The position numbers and the translations under genes were made by a program. 54,982 nucleotides of DNA from Clostridiales bacterium (GTDB lineage Bacteria > Bacillota > Clostridia > Christensenellales > Aristaeellaceae), in contig SFHK01000038.1 in assembly GCA_004556395.1 (NCBI GenBank), forward strand, positions 1 through 54,982, given 5' to 3'. The notes beneath the pieces were generated by a model. It worked only from the letters and a program-made list of their open reading frames with translations, did not search any database and was not told the origin of the DNA. This document shows positions 15,884 to 24,506 of this stretch, one piece after another; position 1 is the first letter of the stretch; every line of letters starts with the position of its first letter.

Positions 15884-16162
15884 TCAGAGCAGGATGAATA
15901 CCAGCAAAAGCACGATCAGCCCGATGAGGGACAAAAGCATCGTCGCGCAGCCGGACTGCGCCTTCTGCTTGATCTTCTTGGTGGAATAGGTTTTGGTGTT
16001 GCTGATGCCCGTGCCGGGGATGGAGAAGGTGCGCCGCACGCCACGGGGACCGACGCTCACGCGCGCGCCCTTCACGCCGCCGGAAAGACCTACGCCGCTT
16101 TTGCTGATGTTCAGCTTAAAGCCCTTGCCCAGATTGATGCTCTTGCGAAACTGCCAGCCCAT
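15884..16162 (-). CDS. DUF4236 domain protein with C-terminal membrane helix
   Basis: A 92-residue protein starting MGWQFRKSINLGKGFKLNIS and followed by KSGVGLSGGVKGARVSVGPRG, the DUF4236 signature. The last 25 residues (LLSLIGLIVLLLVFILL) form a membrane helix. The ATG at 16162 is preceded by AAAGGAG; upstream codons come from a repeat element and are not part of the gene. The role of DUF4236 proteins is unknown. Confidence 0.82.
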   Translation of the reverse strand: MGWQFRKSINLGKGFKLNISKSGVGLSGGVKGARVSVGPRGVRRTFSIPGTGISNTKTYSTKKIKQKAQSGCATMLLSLIGLIVLLLVFILL

Positions 16163-16248
16163 GAAAAATCGCTCCTTTGTTTTCGTAGAAATCGTCCGGC
16201 GCGGAAACGACGGACGATTCATAAAACCCCGGGCAACGCCGCACAAAT

Positions 16249-16329
16249 GAGGTGGTCGTCCGGCGAATGGATTTTTCGTCAGATGCAAATGCAAATTTCG
16301 AAGGTTTACTGGAGGTAAATCGAGAAATT
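16249..16329 (+). repeat. 81-bp dispersed palindromic element, copy A
   Basis: This 81-base stretch matches the complement of 36853-36933 with only 4 mismatches and no gaps. It contains AAATTTC...GAGAAATT arms around a conserved GAAGGTTTACTGGAGGTAAA loop. Its right end overlaps the stop codon of the NlpC-like gene (16329-16331). Confidence 0.85.
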
Positions 16330-17294
16330 CAGCAGAAGGCCTTGTTGTAGTAGCCGCTGGCCATGCTGGATACGACAACCATCTTCGCCGAGGGGGATAC
16401 GTGGATGAAGTAGTTCTTGCCCAGATAGATGCCCACGTGATCCACGACCTTGCTGTCCTCGCTGTCGTTTTCGAAGCACACGATGTCGCCGCGCTTCAGG
16501 CTCTTGCGGCTGATGTAGGCGTAGCTGCCCTTGTGGCCGATGGTCTGCGTGTTCGCGGGCACGGAATAGCCGAGGGACGCGAAGCAGGAGCGGACGAAGC
16601 TGGGGTTGCTGAAGGTGGTGGTGTTGTTCGGCGACTTGGAGTAGGCGCAGCCGAGCCGGGACTGAGCCGCGTAAATGATATAGTCCGCGTACTTGGTCTT
16701 GCTCATGCTCCTGGCCAGATAGGACTGGGTGGACTTCACTGCCGCAGGCACGGTGGTCGACGAGCCCTTGGAGTTGTACGTGCCCTTCACACTGTCCGCG
16801 ATCTTGAAGCGGTTCACCTTCGTCTTGCTGATGCAGTCCTTCAACACATAGCCGTGACCCTTGCCGTTGGTGTTGGTAATCTCATAGAACGAGCCCTTCA
16901 CGCCGATGATGGTCAGCGGGTAATCGGCGGTGAGCACGTCCACAACCTTGCTGCCGGTGGAGGCGGTGGTGTACACCTTCGCCTGCCGCTTGGTGAAGCC
17001 GTTCCACTTGGTGTAGGTGGACACCTTCTGAAGATCCTTCACCTGCGCGAAGCCCTTGCGCCCCTTGTAGGTGATCTTGCACCAGTTGCCCTTTACCGCC
17101 GTGACGGTGACCCTGGTGCCCTTCTTCAGCGAGCCCAGATAATACACCCAGCCCGTGTTGTTCGTGGAATACACGCGCATCGTCGAGGACTTGACCGTCG
17201 CCGCGAAGTCGGCCAGCGCCGAAATGGGAACCAGCGCCAGTAAAAGCAGACATACAAGCGCCTTTTTAAGGGAAAATTTTCTTTCGTGTTTCAT
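16329..17294 (-). CDS. Secreted SH3b-NlpC/P60-like protein lacking the catalytic cysteine
   Basis: A 321-residue secreted protein with a signal peptide ending ISALA-DF (residue 28), two SH3b cell-wall-binding repeats (about 30-88 and 103-155) and an NlpC/P60 fold. In active enzymes the motif is FDC; here it reads FSNPSF, so Asn230 replaces the catalytic cysteine, while the histidine in DHVGIYLG (His286) remains. It also ends seven residues earlier than its tandem paralogue (YYNKAFC versus YYNRTFYVGRRILK), with repeat element A lying at the stop. A GAGGAGGG ribosome site precedes the start, 16 bases after the paralogue. It may be a binding-only pseudoenzyme or a decaying copy. Confidence 0.82.
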   Translation of the reverse strand: MKHERKFSLKKALVCLLLLALVPISALADFAATVKSSTMRVYSTNNTGWVYYLGSLKKGTRVTVTAVKGNWCKITYKGRKGFAQVKDLQKVSTYTKWNGFTKRQAKVYTTASTGSKVVDVLTADYPLTIIGVKGSFYEITNTNGKGHGYVLKDCISKTKVNRFKIADSVKGTYNSKGSSTTVPAAVKSTQSYLARSMSKTKYADYIIYAAQSRLGCAYSKSPNNTTTFSNPSFVRSCFASLGYSVPANTQTIGHKGSYAYISRKSLKRGDIVCFENDSEDSKVVDHVGIYLGKNYFIHVSPSAKMVVVSSMASGYYNKAFC

Positions 17295-17310
17295 CCGGTT
17301 CCCTCCTCAA

Positions 17311-18669
17311 TTATTTCAGAATGCGTCGTCCGACGTAGAACGTTCGGTTGTAGTAGCCGCTGGAAAGAGAGGACACCACCACGAGCTTCGCGCCGGAGGA
17401 CGCGTGGATGAACCGTCCGGAGCCTAAGTAGATGCCGGTGTGGTCGCTCTTGTCGTTGTCCTCCACGGTGTCGAAGCACACGATGTCGCCGCGCTTCAGC
17501 TCCGAAATGCTCTGGACGTACTCGAAGTCGCCCGTGTAGCCGCACGAATAGGCCGAGCCCGGAATGGTGACGCCCGCCGCGCGGTAAGCGTAGTAACACA
17601 GGGTCAGGCAGTCGAACGTGGTGCGGTTGTTGGGACTGTTGGAATAGCCGTAGCCAAGCTGCGACTGCGCGTAGTAGATGGCAACCTCGATGCGTTCCTT
17701 CGCACTCATGCCCTTGGTGTACTTGGACGTTGTGGACTTGAGCGAGGAGGGCATGACCGTGGTGGCGGTGGAGGAGGTGTACTCCTTGCGGCCGTCTCCG
17801 GTCGTGCCGGTGTTCGTCTTGGAGGCGCTCAGGTTGCCCTTTGCCACATAACCGGTCTTTGAGCCGCTGGTCGTCGTGACCGCGTAGAAGGAGCCGATCT
17901 CGCCGACGATGTACATCTTGGTGTTCACGGCCGCCGTGCACCATTTGGCCGAGGACGTGGACGCGCGCTTGTAAACCGGACAGGCCTTGTTGGCGTAGGC
18001 CGTTTTCCTGCTGACGGAAACCTTCTTGGAACTCAGGTTGACCGTCTGAATGTAGCCCACGCTGCCGGAGGAAGTTTTCACCTTCGACCAGCTGCCGCTG
18101 CTGCCGATCACCGACACCTTCGCGTTCACGCTCAGCGTCGTAAGCACGGAGGATGTGGACGCGGATTTGTACACATTAACCGGCTTTTTGGTGTAGGCCG
18201 TGGTGGTGGTCACCGTCTTGCTCAGGGCTTCCTTGGCGATGTAGCCGGTTTTGCCCTTGCTGTTCTCCACCAGATAGTAGCTGCCGCTCATGCCGACCAT
18301 GTACACCTTCGTGTTCCTGGCCAGCTTGCCCAGCGACTTGGACGAGGACGACGGCTTCTGATACGCGGTGACGGCGCGGTTGGTGTACATCGTCGTCTTC
18401 TTGGAGGACTTCATGTCGGAAATCAGGGCGTAGCCCGTCTTCCCCTTGTATGTAATCTTCGCCCAGTTTCCCGACGTCGCCTTCACCGTGAACGAGGTGT
18501 TCTTTTTCAGCTTGCCCAGCAGGTAGCGACTGGCGGTATTGTTGCGCGAGTAAACCTTCATTTCGCTCGTATATACCGTCGCCGTGAAGTCGGCCAGCGC
18601 GCTCACGCAGCCGGTAAACAGCGACACGAGAACGAGAAGCGTCGATAAGACGATGCGCAGCTTTTTCAT
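17311..18669 (-). CDS. Secreted NlpC/P60 peptidoglycan endopeptidase with four SH3b repeats
   Basis: A 452-residue protein: a signal peptide of about 26 residues ending SALA-DF, four SH3b repeats (about 27-86, 96-150, 159-212 and 222-279), a Thr/Ser-rich linker, and a C-terminal NlpC/P60 domain. The catalytic Cys354 lies in TFDCLTLCYY and His410 in DHTGIYLG. Such enzymes cut D-Glu-diamino acid bonds in peptidoglycan stems, and the SH3b repeats hold them on the wall. GGAGGG precedes the ATG at 18669. The promoter at 18724-18752 sits inside a palindrome. It is co-transcribed with the cysteine-less paralogue. Confidence 0.88.
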   Translation of the reverse strand: MKKLRIVLSTLLVLVSLFTGCVSALADFTATVYTSEMKVYSRNNTASRYLLGKLKKNTSFTVKATSGNWAKITYKGKTGYALISDMKSSKKTTMYTNRAVTAYQKPSSSSKSLGKLARNTKVYMVGMSGSYYLVENSKGKTGYIAKEALSKTVTTTTAYTKKPVNVYKSASTSSVLTTLSVNAKVSVIGSSGSWSKVKTSSGSVGYIQTVNLSSKKVSVSRKTAYANKACPVYKRASTSSAKWCTAAVNTKMYIVGEIGSFYAVTTTSGSKTGYVAKGNLSASKTNTGTTGDGRKEYTSSTATTVMPSSLKSTTSKYTKGMSAKERIEVAIYYAQSQLGYGYSNSPNNRTTFDCLTLCYYAYRAAGVTIPGSAYSCGYTGDFEYVQSISELKRGDIVCFDTVEDNDKSDHTGIYLGSGRFIHASSGAKLVVVSSLSSGYYNRTFYVGRRILK

Positions 18670-18723
18670 AATCCCTCCTGATCACCGAAGAGCGTCGGCG
18701 CAGAATTCGATTTCTCTATCCAT

Positions 18724-18780
18724 ATCATAACACAAACCGATGCCATGCGCAAGGGCAAAGCGCGCATTTCGCATCGGTTT
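18724..18780 (-). promoter_or_regulatory. Promoter of the NlpC pair embedded in a nested palindrome
   Basis: TTGCGC (complement of 18747-18752), 17 bases and TATGAT (complement of 18724-18729) form the promoter. The arms AAACCGATGC (18734-18743) and GCATCGGTTT (18771-18780), with inner arms ATGCGC/GCGCAT, enclose the -35 and most of the spacer. The stem might also end transcripts from the 18812-19327 gene. Confidence 0.6.
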
Positions 18781-18811
18781 AAGCCAAAAGAACGAAAAAA
18801 GGCAGAAATTC

Positions 18812-19327
18812 TCAATGCGCGGCGGCCGGAATCCGCACGGCGGCGAACAGCACCCACTGGCCGTCGTCCAGCTCGAACAGCGCTTCCATGGCGTCGCCGG
18901 CTTCGTTCGCCCACGCGAGCACGCGCCGGGAACCGGCGTTTTCCTCATCGGACAGCCGCAGCATGGCGATTTCGCGGCCGGAACCGCCCATCAGCTCTTC
19001 GACGCTCTCGATGCTCGCGCCCTGCCGGAGCGAATGCGCCTGCGTGAAGTCCGCCTGCGAGGGCGCGGCTACGGCGGCGATGTCGTCGAAGGCCAGAATC
19101 TTGCCCTTCAGGCGGCCGCTTTCGTAAGCGGCGACCAGCGCGCCGCCGAAGTCGTAGTAGCCGTCCTCCGTCAGAAGCGGCTCGCCCAGACGCGCGACCA
19201 GATCATTCAGCAGTTCCGTCATGGAGATGTCGTCGTAAACCGAAGCCGTTTCCTCGCAATGCGCCGCAGCGCACGCGAAAACGAGAACCAGCAGGGAGAG
19301 AAGCAGGGTTTTGCAGGTCTTTTTCAT
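18812..19327 (-). CDS. Small secreted protein of unknown function, coupled to recF
   Basis: A 171-residue protein with a clear signal peptide (MKKTCKTLLLSLLVLVFACA, then AAHCEE) and an acidic mature part with no motif I recognise. Its ATG overlaps the recF stop as ATGA (19327-19324), so translation is coupled to recF. The same frame stays open far upstream through recF, but that part is a high-GC shadow and is not counted. An exported product next to a DNA repair gene is probably coincidental. Confidence 0.65.
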   Translation of the reverse strand: MKKTCKTLLLSLLVLVFACAAAHCEETASVYDDISMTELLNDLVARLGEPLLTEDGYYDFGGALVAAYESGRLKGKILAFDDIAAVAAPSQADFTQAHSLRQGASIESVEELMGGSGREIAMLRLSDEENAGSRRVLAWANEAGDAMEALFELDDGQWVLFAAVRIPAAAH

Positions 19328-20430
19328 GCGTTTTCCTCCGTAAGCGTAGCGTTTTTCACGCGGAACACGCGTCCGATGGCCGCGCCCGCGAGGTCGGTCG
19401 GGTCGGTGCAGGTGACGAAGGTCTGAACGTCCTCGAGCATGCCGATCAGAAGCCGCCTGCGGCCGGGATCCAGCTCGCTCATCACGTCGTCCAGCATGAG
19501 TACAGGCGACTCGCCGCTTTCGCGGCGCATGATCTCCAATTCCGAAAGCTTTAACGAAAGCGCACACGTGCGCACCTGCCCCTGCGAGCCGTAGGCGCGC
19601 GCGTCCTGTCCGTTCAAAAGCACGCGCACATCGTCGCGATGCGGCCCGACGGACGTGATCAGCCGCCTGAGATCCATCTGCCGCGCGTGCAGCAGCATTT
19701 CGCGAAGGGTTTCCGCCAGCGCCGCGCCCGCGTCCGCCGTTTCGGCGCTGGGCGCGTATTCGACGGTCATGACCTCCGCGCCGCCGGAAACGCGCGCGTG
19801 GGTCTCCGCGGCCGTCTGCGCCAGCGTTTTCAGAAACTCGCGGCGCAGATCCATCACCGACGCGCCGCTTTCGGCCAGCTGCGCGTCCCACATGTCCAGC
19901 GTGTCCGCGCGGGCGTTCCCGAGGGAAATCTCTTTCAGAAGCGCGCCGCGCTGCTTGAGCGCGCGACTGTAGCGCTGCAGCGCATAATAATAGGAAGGGC
20001 GAAGCTGGGAAAGCTCCATGTCCACAAACCGGCGGCGCTCGGCGGGGCCGTCCTTCACCATGCGCAGATCCTCCGGCGCAAACAGCACGCCGGTGATGTG
20101 CCCCAGCAGCTCGCCGGAGCGCGAAACGACGTTGCCCGCCACCTTCACGCGGCGGCGCTCCATGCGGGGCAGGATGATTTCCACGTCGTGATGCCCGTCC
20201 CGCCGGTCGGCGTCCACGCGCACGCGGGCGATGTCCGCGCCGGTTCGAATCATTTCCCGGTCGTGACTGGTGCGGTGCGAACGTCCCGTGCAGCACAGGT
20301 AGACCGCCTCGAGGATGTTCGTCTTTCCCTGCGCGTTGTCGCCGGTGAACACGGTAACGCCGCCGCAGGGCGCGATTTCGGCTTCGGCGTAATTGCGGAA
20401 GTCCGTCAGACGAATGGAGCGGATGCGCAT
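19324..20430 (-). CDS. recF: DNA replication and repair protein RecF
   Basis: A 368-residue SMC-like ATPase that helps load RecA at single-strand gaps. It starts MRIRSIRLTDFRNYAEAEIA. Walker A is GDNAQGKTN (about residues 30-38), the ABC-type signature is GSQGQVRTCALSLKLSELEI, and Walker B is PVLMLDDVMSELD. The ATG at 20430 follows AAAAGGAGG. In most bacteria recF lies with dnaA-dnaN-gyrB; here it follows prfC and typA on the same strand. A GC hairpin without a T run (20459-20483) separates it from typA. Confidence 0.93.
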   Translation of the reverse strand: MRIRSIRLTDFRNYAEAEIAPCGGVTVFTGDNAQGKTNILEAVYLCCTGRSHRTSHDREMIRTGADIARVRVDADRRDGHHDVEIILPRMERRRVKVAGNVVSRSGELLGHITGVLFAPEDLRMVKDGPAERRRFVDMELSQLRPSYYYALQRYSRALKQRGALLKEISLGNARADTLDMWDAQLAESGASVMDLRREFLKTLAQTAAETHARVSGGAEVMTVEYAPSAETADAGAALAETLREMLLHARQMDLRRLITSVGPHRDDVRVLLNGQDARAYGSQGQVRTCALSLKLSELEIMRRESGESPVLMLDDVMSELDPGRRRLLIGMLEDVQTFVTCTDPTDLAGAAIGRVFRVKNATLTEENA

Positions 20431-20495
20431 ACGCCGCCTCCTTTTGCATCATATGCGTCGGAGAGGGACGCGCCCTCTCCGAAAAAACGGCTGGA

Positions 20496-22325
20496 TCAGT
20501 TCTTCTTGCGCGCTTCCAGCTTCTTGCGCGCCTCGGTGCCGAGAATCTTCTTTCGCATGCGGATGGACTTGGGCGTGATTTCCACCAGCTCGTCGTCGTC
20601 GATGTAGTCCAGCGCCTCTTCCAGCGTCAGAATGCGGATGCCGGTGACCTTCAGCGCTTCCTCGGCGCTGGCGCTGTTGCGGATGGAGGTGAGGTGCTTT
20701 TTCTTGCACACGTTCACGTCGATGTCGCCGGGGCGGGAATTGCGGCCGACGATCATGCCGTTGTACACCTTCGTGCCGGGAGCCACGAACAGCTCGCCGC
20801 GATCCTGAATGTAGAACATGGCGTAGCTGGTGGTTTCGCCGGTTTCCCACGCGACCAGCGAGCCGGACGGGCGGGTGGGGATTTCGCCCTTATAGGGCTC
20901 GTAGCCGCTGAACACGGCGCTCATCACGCCTTCGCCGCGGGTATCGGTGAGGAATTCGCCGCGATAGCCGAACAGGCCGCGGGACGGCACGCTGAACACC
21001 AGACGCACGCGATCCACGCCCTCCATGCTGACCAGCACGCCGTGGCGCTTGCCCAGCTTTTCGATGACCGCGCCCGCGTACTCGGAGGGCACGTCGCACA
21101 CGACCTCCTCCATAGGCTCGCACTTTACGCCGTCGATTTCCTTGTAAAGCACGGTCGGCTTCGTGACCTGAAATTCATAGCCCTGCCTGCGCATCGTCTC
21201 GATGAGGATGGACAGATGCAATTCGCCGCGGCCGTACACGCGGAATGCGTCCGTGGTCTCGGTGTCCTGCACGCGCAGGGATACGTCCGTCTGCGTTTCC
21301 TTGAACAGGCGGGCGCGCAGGTGGCGGGAGGTGACGTAGGTGCCCTCGGTTCCGGCGAAAGGGGAATCGTTCACGCAGAACGTCATGGACACGGTGGGTT
21401 CGTCGATCTTCACGAACGGCAGCGGGTCGGCCATCGCCACGTCGCAGATGGTGTCGCCGATGGAGAGATCGGCAAAGCCGGTCACGGCCACGATGTCGCC
21501 AACCTGCACGCTCTCGGCGGGCACGCGCTTCAGGCCGTCGAACGTGAACAGTCCGCCCAGACGGGCAGGCACGGACACGAAGCTGCTGCCGTATACGCAG
21601 CGCACGGCCATCTGCCCGGCCTTGATGGAGCCGCGCTCAATGCGGCCTACGCCGATGCGGCCCACGTAATCGTTGTAGTCGATGGTGGAAATCAAAAGCT
21701 GAAGCGCGCCGTCCGCATCTCCGGTGGGCGCGGGAATGTGCTCGAGGATGGTATCGAACAGCGGCCGCAGGTCGACGGCGGGCGTGTTCAGATCCAGCGT
21801 GGCAACGCCCGTGCGGCCGGAGCAGTACACAACCGGCGAATCCAGCTGCTCGTTGGTGGCGTTCAGGTCGAGCAGCAGCTCGAGCGTTTCGTCCACAACC
21901 TCGGCGCAGCGCTGGTCGGGGCGATCCATCTTGTTGATGACGATGATGACCGGCAGCGACAGCTCCAGCGCCTTTTTCAGCACGAAGCGGGTCTGCGGCA
22001 TGGGGCCTTCAAAGGAATCGACAAGCAGCAGAACGCCGCCCACCATCTTGAGCACGCGCTCTACCTCGCCGCCGAAATCGGCGTGGCCGGGGGTGTCGAC
22101 GATGTTGATCTTCACGCCCTTGTAGTGCACGGCGGTGTTCTTGGACAGGATGGTGATGCCGCGCTCGCGTTCCAGCGCGTTGGAGTCCATCACGCGGTCG
22201 TTTACCTGCTGGTTCTCGCGGAACACGCCGCCCTGCTTCAGCATTTCGTCGACGAGCGTGGTCTTGCCGTGGTCTACGTGGGCGATAATGGCAACGTTGC
22301 GGATGTCTTCACGGGTGATGTTCAA
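20496..22325 (-). CDS. typA: Ribosome-associated GTPase TypA/BipA
   Basis: A 609-residue translational GTPase involved in ribosome assembly and stress growth. Motifs: G1 AHVDHGKT (about residues 15-22), G3 DTPGHADFGGEV, G4 NKMD, and the C-terminal BipA domain ending in a lysine/arginine-rich tail. The first codon is TTG (complement of 22323-22325), followed by NITREDIRNVAIIAHVDHG; no in-frame ATG fits better. It lies 39 bases after prfC and before recF. Confidence 0.95.
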   Translation of the reverse strand: MNITREDIRNVAIIAHVDHGKTTLVDEMLKQGGVFRENQQVNDRVMDSNALERERGITILSKNTAVHYKGVKINIVDTPGHADFGGEVERVLKMVGGVLLLVDSFEGPMPQTRFVLKKALELSLPVIIVINKMDRPDQRCAEVVDETLELLLDLNATNEQLDSPVVYCSGRTGVATLDLNTPAVDLRPLFDTILEHIPAPTGDADGALQLLISTIDYNDYVGRIGVGRIERGSIKAGQMAVRCVYGSSFVSVPARLGGLFTFDGLKRVPAESVQVGDIVAVTGFADLSIGDTICDVAMADPLPFVKIDEPTVSMTFCVNDSPFAGTEGTYVTSRHLRARLFKETQTDVSLRVQDTETTDAFRVYGRGELHLSILIETMRRQGYEFQVTKPTVLYKEIDGVKCEPMEEVVCDVPSEYAGAVIEKLGKRHGVLVSMEGVDRVRLVFSVPSRGLFGYRGEFLTDTRGEGVMSAVFSGYEPYKGEIPTRPSGSLVAWETGETTSYAMFYIQDRGELFVAPGTKVYNGMIVGRNSRPGDIDVNVCKKKHLTSIRNSASAEEALKVTGIRILTLEEALDYIDDDELVEITPKSIRMRKKILGTEARKKLEARKKN

Positions 22326-22364
22326 GCAAAAAGACCTCTCTTATCTGTTGAATGTCGTTTGGTA

Positions 22365-23984
22365 TCAGGCGTCCATGGCGTCCGCGGCGGCGCGGTCGGC
22401 CGTCTCATTCAGCGCCAGACCCTCGTTGTTTTCCATGGCCAGACGAATCGACCATTCGTTTTCAAACAGCAGAACGTCGCGCCCCGCGCGGTCAATGGCG
22501 GGCACAGTGGTGCTCGTCAGGCGCAGGCGGTCGACGGGCCTGGGCGTCTGGGCAATCCAGCGCACGAAGCGGTAGGGCAGCGTTTCGCGGGTGATGTCCA
22601 CGCCGTATTCGCTCTTCAGGCGGTATTCCAGCACGTCCATCTGCAAAACGCCGACCACGCCCGCGATCATTTCCTCGCGGCCGATGTTCGGGCGCTTGAA
22701 GGTCTGAATCGCGCCCTCCTGCGAAAGCTGCGTGATGCCCTTGAGGAACTGCTTGCGCTTCATCGAGTCCACGGGGCTCACGCGCGAGAAGAATTCCGGA
22801 GCGAACAGCGGAATGCCGCTGTAGCGCACGGGGGAGCCGGTGCACAGCGTGTCGCCCAGCCGGAAAACGCCGGGGTCGAACAGGCCGATGATGTCGCCGG
22901 GATAGGCGAGCTCCACCGTCTCATGCTCCTGCGCCATAAACTGCTGCGGCTGCGCCAGCTTGATGCGCTCGCCGGAGGAGGAATGCCACACCGTCATGCC
23001 CTTCTCGAACACGCCGGAGCACACGCGCATGAACGCGAGGCGGTCGCGGTGCGCGGGATTCATGTTCGCCTGAATCTTGAAGATGAAGCCGGTGAACCTG
23101 TCCGATTCCGGGTCGATCGGCCCCTGATCGGACACGCGCGGCGTGGGCGACTTGGTGTAGCTCAAAAAACGCTTCAGGAACGGCTCTACGCCGAAGTTGT
23201 TGAACGCCGAGCCGAAGAACATGGGCGTGAGCTGGCCGGACAGGATCATGTCCAGATCGAACGGATCGCCCGCCACATCCAAAAGCTCGATGTCCTCCAT
23301 CAGCTTGTCATAGTACGTCTGACCGATGCGGCCGGGCAGCGCGGGATCGTCGATGGAGATCGTCTCCACCTCGACCTGCGTCTGGCCGTGGTTGCCGCCG
23401 CGGTACATTTCCACCTCGCGGGTGTCGCGGTGGTACACGCCCCTGAAATCGTCGCCGTGCAGGCCGATGGGCCAGTTCACGGGGCAGGAGCGGATGCCCA
23501 GCACGTTCTCAAGCTCCTCCATCAGCGCGAACGGATCCTTGCCGGCGCGGTCGAGCTTGTTTACGAAGGTGAAAATCGGTATGGAGCGCATGCGGCAAAC
23601 CCTGAACAGCTTCACCGTCTGCTCCTCAACACCCTTGGCGCAGTCGATCAGCATCACGGCGCTGTCGGCGGCGACGAGGGTGCGGTAGGTGTCCTCGGAA
23701 AAGTCCTGGTGACCGGGGGTGTCCAGAATATTGATGCGGTAGCCGTCGAAATCGAACTGCATCGCGGACGAGGTGACGGAAATGCCGCGCTGCTTTTCAA
23801 TCTCCATCCAGTCGCTGGTTGCGTGGCGGGCGGCCTTGCGCGCCTTGACGGAACCGGCCTGACGAATCGCGCCGCCGTACAGAAGCAGCTTCTCGGTCAG
23901 CGTGGTTTTGCCGGCGTCGGGGTGGGATATGATGGCGAACGTGCGCCTGCGGCGCGTTTCGGCGGAAAGCTCGGGATGGGGCAT
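22365..23984 (-). CDS. prfC: Peptide chain release factor 3
   Basis: A 539-residue GTPase that recycles RF1/RF2 after termination. It starts MPHPELSAETRRRRTFAIIS at 23984, after GAGGAGG. G1 is SHPDAGKT (20-27), G3 is DTPGHQDFSED and G4 is NKLDR. A stretch KARKAARHATSDWMEIEKQR is the RF3-specific switch region. Length matches the family (about 525-540). The open frame extends upstream to 24146 without a ribosome site, so that part is leader. Confidence 0.95.
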   Translation of the reverse strand: MPHPELSAETRRRRTFAIISHPDAGKTTLTEKLLLYGGAIRQAGSVKARKAARHATSDWMEIEKQRGISVTSSAMQFDFDGYRINILDTPGHQDFSEDTYRTLVAADSAVMLIDCAKGVEEQTVKLFRVCRMRSIPIFTFVNKLDRAGKDPFALMEELENVLGIRSCPVNWPIGLHGDDFRGVYHRDTREVEMYRGGNHGQTQVEVETISIDDPALPGRIGQTYYDKLMEDIELLDVAGDPFDLDMILSGQLTPMFFGSAFNNFGVEPFLKRFLSYTKSPTPRVSDQGPIDPESDRFTGFIFKIQANMNPAHRDRLAFMRVCSGVFEKGMTVWHSSSGERIKLAQPQQFMAQEHETVELAYPGDIIGLFDPGVFRLGDTLCTGSPVRYSGIPLFAPEFFSRVSPVDSMKRKQFLKGITQLSQEGAIQTFKRPNIGREEMIAGVVGVLQMDVLEYRLKSEYGVDITRETLPYRFVRWIAQTPRPVDRLRLTSTTVPAIDRAGRDVLLFENEWSIRLAMENNEGLALNETADRAAADAMDA

Positions 23985-24113
23985 GGATATTCCTCCTCTT
24001 TCTTTAAAATGCGGAAACGGGAAGCCTCCATGCGGTATCAATCGCCAGACATATCGTGAACCTCCTTGACAGCGCGCGCGTCCGGTCTGCCCGGGCATAA
24101 AAACACATCTTCT

Positions 24114-24142
24114 ATTGTATTCCCATGGAAAACCCATGTCAA
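24114..24142 (-). promoter_or_regulatory. Promoter of the prfC-typA-recF cluster
   Basis: TTGACA (complement of 24137-24142), a 17-base spacer and TACAAT (complement of 24114-24119). The leader to prfC would be about 120 bases. Confidence 0.75.
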
Positions 24143-24185
24143 TCAACGAAGATGCAGTTTGCGTTAAAACATAAACATCAGCCCG

Positions 24186-24506
24186 TCACAGAAGCGGCAG
24201 AAGCAGCTCAGCGAGCAGCGCGGCGGTGCATGCGCACACCGCGACCACCAGCAGCGAGCGTCCCCGCAGCGCCGCGACCGTCGCCGCCGCGCAGCCGGCC
24301 AGCGAGGAAGTCGTGTTTCCGGTGGCGGAAAAAATGGCAGGCAGGGTTACCGCGGAAAGCACGGCGTAGGGCATGTAGGAAAGCAGGCTTCGCAGAAACC
24401 GCGAGCGGATGCGGCGGCGGAACAGCACGAAGGGCACGGCGCGAATCAGGTAGGTCACCAGCGCCATGGCCGCGACCATGCCCCAGAGCGGCAAAGAAGC
24501 GTTCAC
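24186..24506 (-). CDS. azlD: Branched-chain amino acid exporter small subunit AzlD
   Basis: A 106-residue protein with about four membrane segments, opening MNASLPLWGMVAAMALVTYL and continuing IRAVPFVLFRR. This is the AzlD pattern: export of branched-chain amino acids or their analogues together with AzlC. Its start overlaps the azlC stop by four bases (24503-24506), the standard arrangement. Confidence 0.88.
   Translation of the reverse strand: MNASLPLWGMVAAMALVTYLIRAVPFVLFRRRIRSRFLRSLLSYMPYAVLSAVTLPAIFSATGNTTSSLAGCAAATVAALRGRSLLVVAVCACTAALLAELLLPLL

Noticed and set aside
18812..20452. A single long minus-strand frame that would fuse upstream codons to the small secreted protein
   Set aside because: The part above 19327 is RecF in another frame and is arginine-rich nonsense; the signal peptide and ATGA overlap fix the start at 19327.
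20694..24059. A plus-strand open frame of 1121 codons opposite typA and prfC
   Set aside because: It is the antisense shadow of two certain genes in high-GC codon usage; its product is rich in Ala, His and Val without domains.
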